Positions 11,555 through 19,842 of a DNA stretch of 59,956 nt are shown piece by piece. The notes under the pieces are model-generated. The model was not told the origin of the DNA. It saw nothing but the letters and a program-made list of their open reading frames with translations, and made no database searches. This DNA is from Pseudomonas palmensis. GTDB taxonomy: Bacteria; Pseudomonadota; Gammaproteobacteria; Pseudomonadales; Pseudomonadaceae. Position 1 is the first letter of the stretch, and the number at the start of each line of letters is the position of its first letter. The translations under genes were made by a program, and so were the position numbers. Location of the stretch: contig NZ_JAFKEC010000015.1 in assembly GCF_017848315.1 (NCBI RefSeq), forward strand, positions 42,058-102,013. The letters run 5' to 3'.

Positions 11555-12439
11555 TCAGCCGCCGGAGGTGGCGGGTGCGGTGCGTGGTGCGCCGGCGGCC
11601 AGACGGCTTGAAATCACGATGGCCAGAATGATCAGCACCCCGCCCATCAGCATGCGCAAGGTGGGCTGCTCGGCGAAGATCACCCAGGCCATGGCGATGC
11701 CATAGACCGGCTCCATGGCAAACACCACGGCGGCGGTGCGGGCCTTGATCACCGCCAGGCTGGCCACGAACAGGCTGTGTGCCACGCCGGTGCAGAACAC
11801 CCCCAGCAGCCCCAGCCACAGCCAGTCCAGCGCGCTCACCGAAGGCAGCAGCGGGCCCGCCACCGGCAGCAGACACAGTGCCACCACGGCGTTCTGGCAC
11901 AGCGCCGCCTGTACCGCCGGAATGTGCCGGGAGCCTGCACGGTTGAGCAGTGACAGCAGGGCGAACAGCAACCCGGAGAACAACGCCCACAGCAGCCCGC
12001 TGGTGGCCTGGCTGGCGAGGTCGAAGTCGGGCGTCACCAGCACCAGGCCGATGCTCACCAGCACTACCAACAAGGCTTCGTTGCGACGGATGCGTTCACG
12101 GAACAACAGCCCTTCCAGAATGACCGTGAACGCCGGGAAACTTGCAAAGCCCAGGGTCGCGATGGCCACGCCGGCCACCTTGACCGCGACGAAAAAGCTG
12201 ACCCAATGGCCGGCCAGCAACATCCCGGCCAATGCCAGCCCGCGCCAGTCCCGTGCCTTCAGGGGTTGCCAGTGTTGTCGGGCAACGCCGACGAAGATGG
12301 CCAGGGCCAGCACGGCGAAGGCCGCACGGCCGAACACGATGACCGACGGGCCGGCACTGGCCAGTTTGCCGAACACGCCGGTCAGGCCGAACAACAGCGC
12401 GCCTGCATGCAGGGCGCCCAGGGCGGTACGAGGGGTCAT
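11555..12439 (-). CDS. EamA/DMT family permease, ten membrane segments
   Basis: A 294-residue, strongly hydrophobic protein made of two five-helix EamA repeats. Family motifs include FGRAAFAVLALA in the first repeat and AMEPVYGIAMAWVIFAEQPTLRMLMGGVLIILAI in the second. Length and layout fit the drug/metabolite transporter superfamily (RhaT/YdcZ/EamA), usually exporters of amino acids or metabolites. The substrate cannot be read from the sequence. The gene diverges from the LpxH-like phosphatase gene across about 140 bases. Confidence 0.85.
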   Translation of the reverse strand: MTPRTALGALHAGALLFGLTGVFGKLASAGPSVIVFGRAAFAVLALAIFVGVARQHWQPLKARDWRGLALAGMLLAGHWVSFFVAVKVAGVAIATLGFASFPAFTVILEGLLFRERIRRNEALLVVLVSIGLVLVTPDFDLASQATSGLLWALFSGLLFALLSLLNRAGSRHIPAVQAALCQNAVVALCLLPVAGPLLPSVSALDWLWLGLLGVFCTGVAHSLFVASLAVIKARTAAVVFAMEPVYGIAMAWVIFAEQPTLRMLMGGVLIILAIVISSRLAAGAPRTAPATSGG

Positions 12440-12578
12440 GGCGGGCGGTTGCCTTGGATCGGGGTACAGGCCACGCAGTGTACATGCGCCGACGGCCTGT
12501 CACAGGACTGCCGCACAACGTTCATGGTCGATTCACTGCCCACAGGCAAGCTCGCACAAACTCTCCCGGAGCCTGCCC

Positions 12579-13397
12579 ATGACCCATGCCGAGCTTGGCA
12601 AACCTTCGCGCAAGCAGCGCGTGCGCACGCTGTGGATCTCGGACGTGCACCTTGGCACCCGCGACTGCCAGGCCGAGCATCTGTCGCAGTTTCTCAAGGG
12701 CTACCAGGCCGATCGCATCTACCTGGTGGGCGACATCATCGACGGCTGGAAGCTGCGGGGTGGCATGTACTGGCCCCAGGCCCATACCAACGTGATCCGG
12801 CGCCTGCTGACCATGAGCAAGCGCGGCACCGAGGTGATCTATGTGACCGGCAACCACGACGAGTTCCTGCGTCGCTACTCCAAGCTGGTGCTGGGCAATA
12901 TCCAGCTGGTGGACCAGGCCGAGCACCTCACCGTCGACTGCAGGCGGCTACTGGTGATCCATGGCGACCAGTTCGACGTGATAACCCGCTATCACCGCTG
13001 GCTGGCCTTCCTGGGTGACTGGGCCTATGAACTGACCCTCACCCTCAACCGCTGGCTCAACCACTGGCGCGCGCGGTATGGCTATGGCTACTGGTCGCTG
13101 TCGGCCTACCTCAAGCACAAGGTCAAGACGGCGGTGAGCTTTATCAGCGACTTCGAGGAGGCGATTGCACGCGAATGCGTCAAGCGAGGGTTTCACGGGG
13201 TGGTGTGCGGGCACATCCACCACGCCGAAATCCGCAAGGTGGGGGAGGTGGACTACCTCAATTGCGGCGACTGGGTGGAGTCGTGCACTGCCTTGATCGA
13301 GCACTGGGACGGCACGATCGAGCTGTACCGCCTGGTCGACGCCCAGGCCCGTGAGGCCCTGCGCCAGGCCCGGGCGGTGGGTGAGCCCAGCCTCTAG
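12579..13397 (+). CDS. LpxH-like UDP-2,3-diacylglucosamine diphosphatase family metallophosphoesterase
   Basis: The 272-residue protein has the calcineurin-like metal motifs in order: SDVHLG, GDIIDGW, GNHDE, HGDQFD and GHIHH. This fits the LpxH-type COG2908 family. It is longer than classical LpxH (about 240 residues) and carries a helical insert around WAYELTLTLNRWLNHWRARYG, so it may be the LpxH2-type paralogue acting on another phospholipid or sugar-nucleotide substrate. The frame continues far upstream without a stop, but that extension overlaps the opposite-strand permease and is not protein-like. The start at 12579 follows CCGGAG and is the first family-like residue. Confidence 0.85.
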   Translation: MTHAELGKPSRKQRVRTLWISDVHLGTRDCQAEHLSQFLKGYQADRIYLVGDIIDGWKLRGGMYWPQAHTNVIRRLLTMSKRGTEVIYVTGNHDEFLRRYSKLVLGNIQLVDQAEHLTVDCRRLLVIHGDQFDVITRYHRWLAFLGDWAYELTLTLNRWLNHWRARYGYGYWSLSAYLKHKVKTAVSFISDFEEAIARECVKRGFHGVVCGHIHHAEIRKVGEVDYLNCGDWVESCTALIEHWDGTIELYRLVDAQAREALRQARAVGEPSL

Positions 13398-13422
13398 GCC
13401 ACGCGCAGGGGGCGGGCGATGG

Positions 13423-13734
13423 TCAGAACTGCACCTTGCCGCGCAGCATGTCGCGGTACAGGACAAAATCGCCCAGCAGGCTGTAGAAGGGGTAGGTGAA
13501 GGTGGCGGGGCGGTTCTTCTCGAAAAAGAAGTGGCCTGCCCAGGCAAAGCCGTAACCGGCCACCGGGACCGCCAGCAGCAGCCAGCCGTTGGCACTGGCC
13601 AGGGCGTAGGCCAGCAGGGCGATCACCAGGCTGGTGCCGACGAAGTGCAGGCGGCGGCAGACAGGGTTGCTATGCTCACCCAGATAATACGGATAGAACT
13701 CGGCAAAGCTGTTGAAGCGTGGGGGGCTGTTCAC
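13423..13734 (-). CDS. Mpo1/DUF962 family membrane protein
   Basis: The 103-residue protein has the DUF962 signatures FAEFYPYYLGEHSNPVCRRLHFVGT and GYGFAWAGHFFFEKNRPATF, with two membrane segments between and a histidine set (H near residue 20, H near 30, H near 67) typical of yeast Mpo1, an iron-dependent dioxygenase of 2-hydroxy fatty acids. Whether the bacterial protein has this activity is inference. It is convergent with the LpxH-like gene and divergent from the AraC regulator. Confidence 0.85.
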   Translation of the reverse strand: MNSPPRFNSFAEFYPYYLGEHSNPVCRRLHFVGTSLVIALLAYALASANGWLLLAVPVAGYGFAWAGHFFFEKNRPATFTYPFYSLLGDFVLYRDMLRGKVQF

Positions 13735-13893
13735 TGCGTCGCTCCCGTATCGGTCGAAGGTGGCGAAACATGCACGGCGTGGAGCCTGAACCGAGTCTAG
13801 AATTGTGTCGCAGTATCAGTCAGTGACAATAAGCGCCACTTTAGTATCCTTTGCGTTCACCGCAGGAGCGGTCTTACCCAAAAGAAGCCAGCC

Positions 13894-14979
13894 ATGAGCG
13901 AAAGAACCACGTCAGCAAGCTGGGCCTCGGGGATCGTCAAGGCACTTGAATTCGAAGGGCTCGATTGCCCTGCGCTGTTCAAGCAGCTCGGCCTGGACTT
14001 CGCCGCGCTGGACGACCCCGACGCACGTTTCACCCAGGACTCCATGACCCGGTTGTGGCAACTGGCCGAAGAGTTGTCGGGCAACCGTGCCATCGGCCTT
14101 AACATGGCGCGGGTGGTGCGCCCGGCATCGTTTCACGTGGTCGGCTATGCCTTGATGTCCAGCCGCACCCTGGCCGAGGGGTTCGAGCGCCTGGTGCGTT
14201 ACCAGCGCATTATCGCGGAGAGTTCCGACCTGAGCTTTCGCCTGGGGCCGGAAGGCTACTCGCTGGTGCTGACCGTGCATGGCGATCACCTGCCGCCCAC
14301 CCGGCACAGCGCCGAGGCCTCGCTGGCCTGCGCCCTGGCGCTGTGCTGCTGGTTGAGCGGGCGCACCATCCAGCTGCGCCGGGTGCTGGTACAAGGCCCG
14401 CAGCCTCAGGATATAGAACCCTACAAGCAGGCGTTTCGTGCCCCGCTGGTGTTTGGCGCGCCCCACGATGCGCTGGTGTTCGAGCGCGCCGACATGGAGG
14501 CGCCGTTGCCCACGGCCAACGAGGCCATGGCAATTCTGCACGACCGTTTTGCCGGCGAGTACCTGGCGCGTTTTTCCGAAAGCCGGGTGACCCACCGTGC
14601 ACGTCAGGTGCTGTGCCGCATGCTGCCCCAGGGCGAACCCAAGCGCGAAATGGTCGCCCAGGCTCTGCACCTGTCGCAGCGCACGCTGCAGCGGCGCCTG
14701 CAGGAGGAGGGCACCAGCTTTCAGACCCTGCTCGATGATACCCGTCGCGAACTTGCCGAGCAGTACCTTGCGCAGCCGAACATGACATTGCTGGAGGCTG
14801 CCTACCTGCTGGGTTTTGCCGACCCGAGCAACTTCTTCCGGGCTTTCCGGCGCTGGTTCGACCTCACCCCCGGGGAATACCGCACACGCATGGAGCTGGC
14901 GCGCAGTGCCGGCCCCGAGGCGTCGGCCCAGGGCGTCAGTGCCGCCAGAACGCCGGCATGCACAGAACCAGCACCGTAA
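13894..14979 (+). CDS. AraC family regulator with N-terminal Arabinose_bd-type domain
   Basis: The 361-residue protein has a long effector domain (residues 1-230) of the OruR/ToxT-like type and a C-terminal AraC DNA-binding domain with two helix-turn-helix units: MVAQALHLSQRTLQRRLQEEG and LLEAAYLLGFADPSNFFRAFRRW, then the TPGEYR ending. Its last 44 bases overlap the end of the convergent trkH gene. No metabolic gene is linked to it, so the inducer is unknown. Confidence 0.85.
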   Translation: MSERTTSASWASGIVKALEFEGLDCPALFKQLGLDFAALDDPDARFTQDSMTRLWQLAEELSGNRAIGLNMARVVRPASFHVVGYALMSSRTLAEGFERLVRYQRIIAESSDLSFRLGPEGYSLVLTVHGDHLPPTRHSAEASLACALALCCWLSGRTIQLRRVLVQGPQPQDIEPYKQAFRAPLVFGAPHDALVFERADMEAPLPTANEAMAILHDRFAGEYLARFSESRVTHRARQVLCRMLPQGEPKREMVAQALHLSQRTLQRRLQEEGTSFQTLLDDTRRELAEQYLAQPNMTLLEAAYLLGFADPSNFFRAFRRWFDLTPGEYRTRMELARSAGPEASAQGVSAARTPACTEPAP

Positions 14980-16390
14980 TGATTTCCAGGCGGCCCAGCA
15001 GCATGCCGCCGGCCAGGATCCACTTGGCGGCGTCGGGCAGGGTGGCGAAGTTGCCCGCCGGGCCGATGGTTTCGCCCAGGCCCGGGCCCACGCCGGATAC
15101 GGTGCTGGCCGCGCCGGTCAGGGCAGTCATCCAGTCCACGCCCAGCAGCGAAAGCAGCAGCGCGATGATGCAGATGGTGATGGCGAAGAAGAACGAGAAG
15201 GTCAGGATCGACCGCACGATCTCTTCGTCGAGGCGGTGACCGTTGTATTTCTGCTTGATCACCGCACGTGGGTGAATCAGCTGGTTGAGGCTGGCCTTGA
15301 GCAGGATGTAGGCCACCTGGAAGCGGAAGATCTTGATCCCGCCCGCGGTCGAGCCCGAACAGCCGCCGATGAAACCCAGGTAGAAGAACAGCATCAGCGA
15401 AAAGTTGCCCCACAGGCTGTAGTCGCCCAGGGCGAAGCCGGTGGTGGTGACCACCGAGGTCACGTTCAGCGCCACGTGGCGCAAGGCATCGAACCACGGC
15501 AGGCTGGTGGTGGCCCAGTACCAGGTACCCAGCACCACCCAGGTGGCCACCAGCAGGCCGAGCAGGCCCTGTACCTGCTGGTCCTTGATCAGTGCCTTGC
15601 GATTGCCACGCATCGTGGCCACGTAGAGGGTGAACGGCACACTGCCCAGGATCATCACCACCACCGCCACCCAGTGCACGGCCGGCTGGTCCCACTTGGC
15701 CAGCGACTGGTCGGAGGTGGAGAAACCGCCGGTGGAAATCGCCGACATGGCGTGGTTGATTGCATCGAACGGGCTCATGCCGGCCAGCCAGAACCCCAGC
15801 CCGCCGATGGTGGTGATGCCCACGTACACCGCCACGATCGACTTGGCGACCATGTGCGAGCGGGGCATGACCTTTTCGGAGCGGTCCGAGGACTCGGTCT
15901 GGAACAGGCGCATGCCGCCAATGCGCAGCAGCGGCAGGATCGCCACCGCCATGCCGATGAAGCCGATGCCGCCCAGCCAGTGCAGCAGCGAGCGCCATAT
16001 CAGGATGCCCGGCGACATGCTGTCCAGGCCACTGAGCACGGTGGCGCCGGTGGCGGTGATGCCCGACATGCTCTCGAAGAAGGCATCGGTGTAGCTGATG
16101 TGCTGGGTCAGCAGGAACGGCAGGGCGGCGAAGATGCACACCACCAGCCAACTGCTCACGGTGAGCAGGTACATGTCGCGCGGGCGCAGGTGCACGTGCT
16201 CGGGGCGCCCGGGTATGACCAGGGCCAGGCCGGCAATGAAGGTGATCAGGCTGGCCCACAGAAACGACGGCAGGTCGCCGGTGCGCTCGTAGATGACCAG
16301 GGTGGCCATGGGCACGGTCATGCTGATCGCCAGGGTAATCAGGAAGATGCCGATAATGAAACCGATGATCCTTAAGGTCGGCAACGCCAT
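14936..16390 (-). CDS. trkH: TrkH family potassium uptake protein
   Basis: The 484-residue membrane protein is the ion-conducting subunit of the Trk potassium system. It has the four membrane-pore-membrane repeats with filter segments around TATGATVL, STGGFSTSD, TTTGFALGD and VSGVGPGLGETIG. The glycine-rich gating loop FIGGCSGSTAGGIKIFR, typical of TrkH, is intact. The regulatory TrkA subunit is not in the window. The promoter region is shared with the divergent nitroreductase gene, and its 3' end overlaps the AraC gene by 44 bases. Confidence 0.93.
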   Translation of the reverse strand: MALPTLRIIGFIIGIFLITLAISMTVPMATLVIYERTGDLPSFLWASLITFIAGLALVIPGRPEHVHLRPRDMYLLTVSSWLVVCIFAALPFLLTQHISYTDAFFESMSGITATGATVLSGLDSMSPGILIWRSLLHWLGGIGFIGMAVAILPLLRIGGMRLFQTESSDRSEKVMPRSHMVAKSIVAVYVGITTIGGLGFWLAGMSPFDAINHAMSAISTGGFSTSDQSLAKWDQPAVHWVAVVVMILGSVPFTLYVATMRGNRKALIKDQQVQGLLGLLVATWVVLGTWYWATTSLPWFDALRHVALNVTSVVTTTGFALGDYSLWGNFSLMLFFYLGFIGGCSGSTAGGIKIFRFQVAYILLKASLNQLIHPRAVIKQKYNGHRLDEEIVRSILTFSFFFAITICIIALLLSLLGVDWMTALTGAASTVSGVGPGLGETIGPAGNFATLPDAAKWILAGGMLLGRLEIITVLVLCMPAFWRH

Positions 16391-16423
16391 GTGATCTGCT
16401 CTGGGTTGAAACGGAGGGGCGCC

Positions 16424-16460
16424 ATTCTACCTATGGGCCTCTTTAAGTAAACGGTAGAAT
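16424..16460. promoter_or_regulatory. Symmetric divergent promoter elements of trkH and nitroreductase
   Basis: ATTCTACC (16424-16431) and GGTAGAAT (16453-16460) form a perfect 8-base inverted repeat spaced 21 bases. Read outward, each arm gives a TAGAAT -10 box, one facing trkH (minus) and one facing the nitroreductase (plus). The -35 boxes are weak, so the two promoters overlap and may compete or share a regulator. Confidence 0.45.
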
Positions 16461-16490
16461 AGCCGCACATTTCTCGACAGGGGGTAGCCG

Positions 16491-17054
16491 ATGGAGGCTC
16501 TCGACGCATTGCTCAACCGTGTTTCCGTTCCTCGCCTGGTAGAGCCGGCACCTGATGCTGCGCAGCGCGAGTTGCTGTTTCGGGCGGCCTCGCGTGCGCC
16601 GGACCATGGCCAATTGCGGCCCTGGCGGTTCCTGACCATCGAAGGCGCGGCCCGCGAGCAATTGGGGGCGCTGCTGGCCGAGGCGGTGAAGGAGCAGGGC
16701 GAAGCCACCGAGGCAGCGCTGGAAAAGGCCCATGCCATGCCGCTGCGGGCGCCGTTGCTGATTGTGGTGATCGCGAACGTGCAGGATCACGTCAAGGTGC
16801 CCAAGTCCGAGCAGCGGCTGGCGGCCGCGTGTGCGGCGCATGCCATTCTGCTGGCGGCATATGCCCAGGGGATCGGCGCGGTGTGGCGTACCGGCGAGCT
16901 GTCCTACAGCCCGCAGGTGGCCAAGGGCCTCGGGTTGGCGGATACCGAAGAGTTGATCGGCTTCCTGTATGTGGGCACGCCGCTTAACCCGCCGCGTACG
17001 GCGCCGGTGGTGTCTGTCGAGGCGTTTGTCAGCGCCTGGGAGCAGCCCCGCTAA
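16491..17054 (+). CDS. YdjA-like NAD(P)H nitroreductase
   Basis: The 187-residue protein matches the short nitroreductase subfamily of E. coli YdjA: the FMN-phosphate binding motif AASRAPDHGQLRPWRF at residues 31-46, a central AAACAAHAILLAAYAQGIGAVWRTG helix, and LIGFLYVGTP near the end. These dimeric FMN enzymes reduce nitro compounds or quinones; the physiological substrate is unknown. The start at 16491 is preceded by GGGGGT. It is convergent with cpxS across a REP pair. Confidence 0.87.
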   Translation: MEALDALLNRVSVPRLVEPAPDAAQRELLFRAASRAPDHGQLRPWRFLTIEGAAREQLGALLAEAVKEQGEATEAALEKAHAMPLRAPLLIVVIANVQDHVKVPKSEQRLAAACAAHAILLAAYAQGIGAVWRTGELSYSPQVAKGLGLADTEELIGFLYVGTPLNPPRTAPVVSVEAFVSAWEQPR

Positions 17055-17078
17055 GCTATACAGGCATCAGATGGCCCT

Positions 17079-17161
17079 TTCGCTGGCAAAGCCAGCTCCC
17101 ACAGGTGCGCACTTGCCCTGGAGGACGGTGACATGCCTGTGGGGGCCGGCTTGCCAGCGAA
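17079..17161. repeat. Paired inverted REP elements
   Basis: TTCGCTGGCAAAGCCAGC...CCCACAGG (17079-17105) faces its inverted partner CCTGTGGGGGCCGGCTTGCC (17136-17161) across 30 bases. The pair lies in the 128-base gap between the convergent nitroreductase and cpxS genes. Confidence 0.85.
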
Positions 17162-17182
17162 GAAGCCACCACCCGTCTTTAT

Positions 17183-18520
17183 TCAGGCGCTAGCCGGCCC
17201 CGCCACCGGCAACTCCAGCGTCGCCACGAACCCGCCCTGCGCATGGTTGCCCAGCACCAGGCTGCCACCATGACGTTCCGCCGCCTTGCGCGCGATCGCC
17301 AGGCCCAGGCCATGCCCGGCCGTGGTCTGCCCCGGGGCGCGGAAAAACGGCTCGCCCAACTGCGCCAGGTGCTCGTCGGCCACCCCCGGCCCGTGATCGC
17401 GCACCGTCAGCACGATACGCTCGCCTTCACGCTGTGCACTCATCTCGATCGGTTGCCCCGGCGGATTGAAGCGCACGGCATTGCGCAGCAGGTTGTCCAG
17501 CGCACGTTCGATCAGTGTCGGCCAGCCCTGCAGGCTCAGCCCTGGCGTGTCGTGCAGCTGGATGTCCTGTTCCGGCGCTGCGAGCTGAGCATCCTTGCGC
17601 ACGCTGGCCAGCAGCGCATTGAGGTCGACCGGTTCTGCGCTGGCGCTTTCGGCATCCACCCGCGCCAACACCAGGATTTCGCTGATCAACGCCTCGAGGC
17701 GGTCGCACTCGCGGGTCAGGCGCGGCCAGTAGGCCTGCTGCTGTGCAGGCTCTGCCCGCTCGGCCAGGGCCAGGGCGATCCGCAGGCGTGCCAGGGGTGA
17801 GCGCAGTTCATGGGACACGTCACGCAGCAGTTGGCGCTGGCTGGCAATCAGGCTCTGCAGGCGCGCGCCCATGCGGTTGAAGTCATTGGCCAGCACACCG
17901 AACTCGTCGCGCCGGTTGGCCAGGCGTGCCAGGCTGTTCTGCTGGTAGGTGGTCTGCCCCAGGTCATGTACCGCGCCACGCAGGCGACTGAGGGGGCGGG
18001 TGATCGACAGGGTTACCAGCAGGCTGAACAGGGTCAGTACCACCAGGGCAATGCCCAATGCACTCAGCGGCCACAGCAGGCTGTCGCGGTGCCAGGCGTC
18101 GAGTTCGGGGTGAGGGATGCGGTAGATCAGCAGGTAGGTGTCGCCCGTGCCGGGGCTGGTGTACTCCTCGGTGAGGCGTCGCCAGGGCAGCGGCTCGCCG
18201 TTGTGCCGGCGCGCCTCGAAGGCTGCTGCGCGGCGCGGGAACGTGCCTGGCACCACCGCCTCGCCGCTTTCGTTGAGCACCTGCACGTCGATGTTGTAGC
18301 GCCGCTTGCGCAGCTCCAGATAACGCTGCGCGGCCTCGGGCCCTTGCTGTTCGTAGCGCGCCGACCAGTTCATGGCCAGGGTATTGAGCCCCGGGTGGCG
18401 GCTGAGGATCCAGGCGTCCTGATTGAGCATGTGGCCGAGCAGGATCGACAGCCCGGCAACCAGGGTGATGGCCAGCCAGAAGCTGGCCAGGATGCGCCAG
18501 AACAGTGAACGCAAGGGCAT
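17183..18520 (-). CDS. cpxS: CpxS/CpxA-like sensor histidine kinase
   Basis: The 445-residue kinase has two membrane segments (about 8-30 and 149-172) enclosing a periplasmic sensor with the conserved VPGTFPRR. A HAMP domain, a HisKA region with the phospho-acceptor His in LRDVSHELRSPL (about residue 237), and the ATPase boxes NLLRNAVRF, DHGPGVADE and GHGLGLAIA follow. Gene order (response regulator, Spy-like protein, kinase) is that of the cpxR-orf-cpxS locus of P. aeruginosa, as I recall it. The gene lies downstream of a hairpin terminator that separates it from the spy-like gene, so its expression should be lower than that of Spy. Confidence 0.87.
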   Translation of the reverse strand: MPLRSLFWRILASFWLAITLVAGLSILLGHMLNQDAWILSRHPGLNTLAMNWSARYEQQGPEAAQRYLELRKRRYNIDVQVLNESGEAVVPGTFPRRAAAFEARRHNGEPLPWRRLTEEYTSPGTGDTYLLIYRIPHPELDAWHRDSLLWPLSALGIALVVLTLFSLLVTLSITRPLSRLRGAVHDLGQTTYQQNSLARLANRRDEFGVLANDFNRMGARLQSLIASQRQLLRDVSHELRSPLARLRIALALAERAEPAQQQAYWPRLTRECDRLEALISEILVLARVDAESASAEPVDLNALLASVRKDAQLAAPEQDIQLHDTPGLSLQGWPTLIERALDNLLRNAVRFNPPGQPIEMSAQREGERIVLTVRDHGPGVADEHLAQLGEPFFRAPGQTTAGHGLGLAIARKAAERHGGSLVLGNHAQGGFVATLELPVAGPASA

Positions 18521-18537
18521 TACCTCAAACGAAAGAA

Positions 18538-18563
18538 GCCCGACCTGCGGGGGCAGGTCGGGC
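18538..18563 (-). terminator. Intra-operon terminator/attenuator between spy and cpxS
   Basis: On the minus strand an 11-base-pair GC-rich stem (GCCCGACCTGC/GCAGGTCGGGC, 4-base loop) starts 14 bases after the spy-like stop and is followed by TTCTTTCGTTT. It ends 17 bases before the cpxS start. It should act as a partial terminator or a 3'-end stabiliser for the spy message. Confidence 0.75.
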
Positions 18564-18577
18564 GGGGTGTGGACAGC

Positions 18578-18994
18578 TTACTGGGCCTTGCTGGCTTTTT
18601 CAGCTTTCCAGGCTTTGAACTCGGCCCACTCGGCCTTGCGCTCTGCCTGCTTCTTCTTCATTTCATCGAACTGCTTCTGCTGCTCTGGCTTGAGCATGCC
18701 GCGGATCTGGGTGTCGACCTTGTCGTGGCTTGCCTTGAGTTCGTCCTTGAGTGCCTTCTGGTCGGCTGCCGGCAGCTTGGCCAGGTAGCGCTGGGTGATT
18801 TCGTGGCGGCTCTTCATCTGCTCGCCCATCAGTTGACGGATCTGCTGGCGCTGCTCGCGGGTCAGGTCCAGCTGGGCGAAAGGCGCTCCACCGCGTTGGT
18901 GCTCGGCGCCGTGACGGGGGCCGCCATCGGGCATGGCCATGGCTACGGTTGGCAGGGCGGCAGCGAACATCAGGGCGATAAGGGTCTTGCGCAT
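18578..18994 (-). CDS. Spy/CpxP family periplasmic chaperone-like protein
   Basis: The 138-residue protein has a signal peptide (residues 1-20, cleavage after VAMA) and a highly charged helical body with the two LTxxQ-type motifs of the family: LTREQRQQIRQLM and LKPEQQKQFDEM. Family members bind unfolded envelope proteins or damp the Cpx kinase. It sits between cpxR and cpxS on the same strand. A CpxR-type direct repeat lies about 80 bases upstream, and a terminator hairpin follows directly, so it is a likely CpxR target and feedback inhibitor. That role is inference. Confidence 0.88.
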   Translation of the reverse strand: MRKTLIALMFAAALPTVAMAMPDGGPRHGAEHQRGGAPFAQLDLTREQRQQIRQLMGEQMKSRHEITQRYLAKLPAADQKALKDELKASHDKVDTQIRGMLKPEQQKQFDEMKKKQAERKAEWAEFKAWKAEKASKAQ

Positions 18995-19074
18995 GGTGAC
19001 TCTCCTTGTTGAGGCCGGTCGTTACCGGATGTGCCCAGTCTAGGGAGATCAAGGTCAGCGGCGGTCAGGCAAGG

Positions 19075-19090
19075 GTAAAGCTTGGGTAAA
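19075..19090. promoter_or_regulatory. CpxR box upstream of the spy-like gene
   Basis: GTAAA (19075-19079) and GTAAA (19086-19090) form a direct repeat with an 11-base period (GTAAA-N6-GTAAA), matching the known CpxR recognition pattern of tandem GTAAA. It lies 81 bases upstream of the spy-like start. A further GTAAA on the opposite strand lies at 19108-19112. Confidence 0.65.
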
Positions 19091-19137
19091 GACGGTGGGC
19101 GAGGGTGTTTACACGGTGGGGCGTTGGCGTGCGCCCC

Positions 19138-19164
19138 TTCGCCAGCAAGGCTGGCGCCTACAGG
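19138..19164. repeat. Single REP element overlapping the cpxR 3' end
   Basis: TTCGCCAGCAAGGCTGGCGCC followed by TACAGG is a REP unit. The cpxR stop codon (complement of bases 19158-19160) falls inside the conserved CCTACAGG part, so the last few codons of cpxR are REP sequence. Confidence 0.8.
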
Positions 19165-19835
19165 CTGTAGTAATAGCCGCGGCTGCGCAGGGCGACGATG
19201 CGCGGCCTGCCATCGGGATGCGGGCCGATCTTCTTGCGCAGGTTGCTGACGTGCATGTCCAGGCTACGGTCGTACAGGGTCAGCTTGCGGCCCAGGGCGA
19301 GCTGCGCCAGTTCCTGTTTGTCCAGCGGCTCACCCGGCTGGCCCAGCAGGGCTTCGAGAATGCGGCTTTCGGAAAGGGTCAGGGTCAGCTCGCGTTCGTC
19401 GATGTCGACCACGCCACGGGCGGGGCTGAAGCGCAGGTCGCCCACTTCCATCTGGGTGGGTGTGGCGGCCGGGTGGCTGCGGCGCAGCACGGCGCGCAGC
19501 CGCGCGGTGAGCTCGCGGGGGTCGCAGGGCTTGGCCAGGTAGTCGTCGGCGCCCAGTTCTAGGCCCAGGATACGGTCCAGCGGCTCGCCGCGAGCAGACA
19601 GCATCAGCACTGGCAGTTCGGCGTGGTCGCTGCGCAATTGCTTGAGCAGTTCCAGGCCGCTGCCGTCGGGCAGCATCACATCCAGCACCACCGCTGCCGG
19701 GGCATGCTCGGCCAGGGCCTTGCGGGCGCTCTGGCCATCATGGCAGGCACGCACCTGAAAGCCTTCCTGGGTCAGCCAGCTGCTCAGCAGCTCACACAGT
19801 TCCTGGTCATCATCAATCAGTAGCAGCTCGCTCAT
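19158..19835 (-). CDS. cpxR: CpxR-like OmpR-family response regulator
   Basis: The 225-residue protein has a receiver domain (acidic pocket IDDD near residue 8, phospho-acceptor Asp in VVLDVMLPDG near residue 55, conserved Lys in DYLAKPCDP) and an OmpR-type winged helix (LTLSESRILEALL...VSNLRKKIG...RSRGYYYSL). It is paired with the CpxS kinase two genes downstream. The gene is 7 bases after the coiled-coil membrane protein gene, indicating one transcript. Its 3' end runs into a REP element. Confidence 0.9.
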   Translation of the reverse strand: MSELLLIDDDQELCELLSSWLTQEGFQVRACHDGQSARKALAEHAPAAVVLDVMLPDGSGLELLKQLRSDHAELPVLMLSARGEPLDRILGLELGADDYLAKPCDPRELTARLRAVLRRSHPAATPTQMEVGDLRFSPARGVVDIDERELTLTLSESRILEALLGQPGEPLDKQELAQLALGRKLTLYDRSLDMHVSNLRKKIGPHPDGRPRIVALRSRGYYYSL

Positions 19836-19842
19836 GTCTCAC

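Noticed and set aside
11715..12578. Upstream extension of the LpxH-like phosphatase frame by about 290 codons
   Set aside because: It lies antisense to the EamA permease and its translation is Thr/Arg/Ala-rich without family similarity; the ATG at 12579 has a proper ribosome-binding site.
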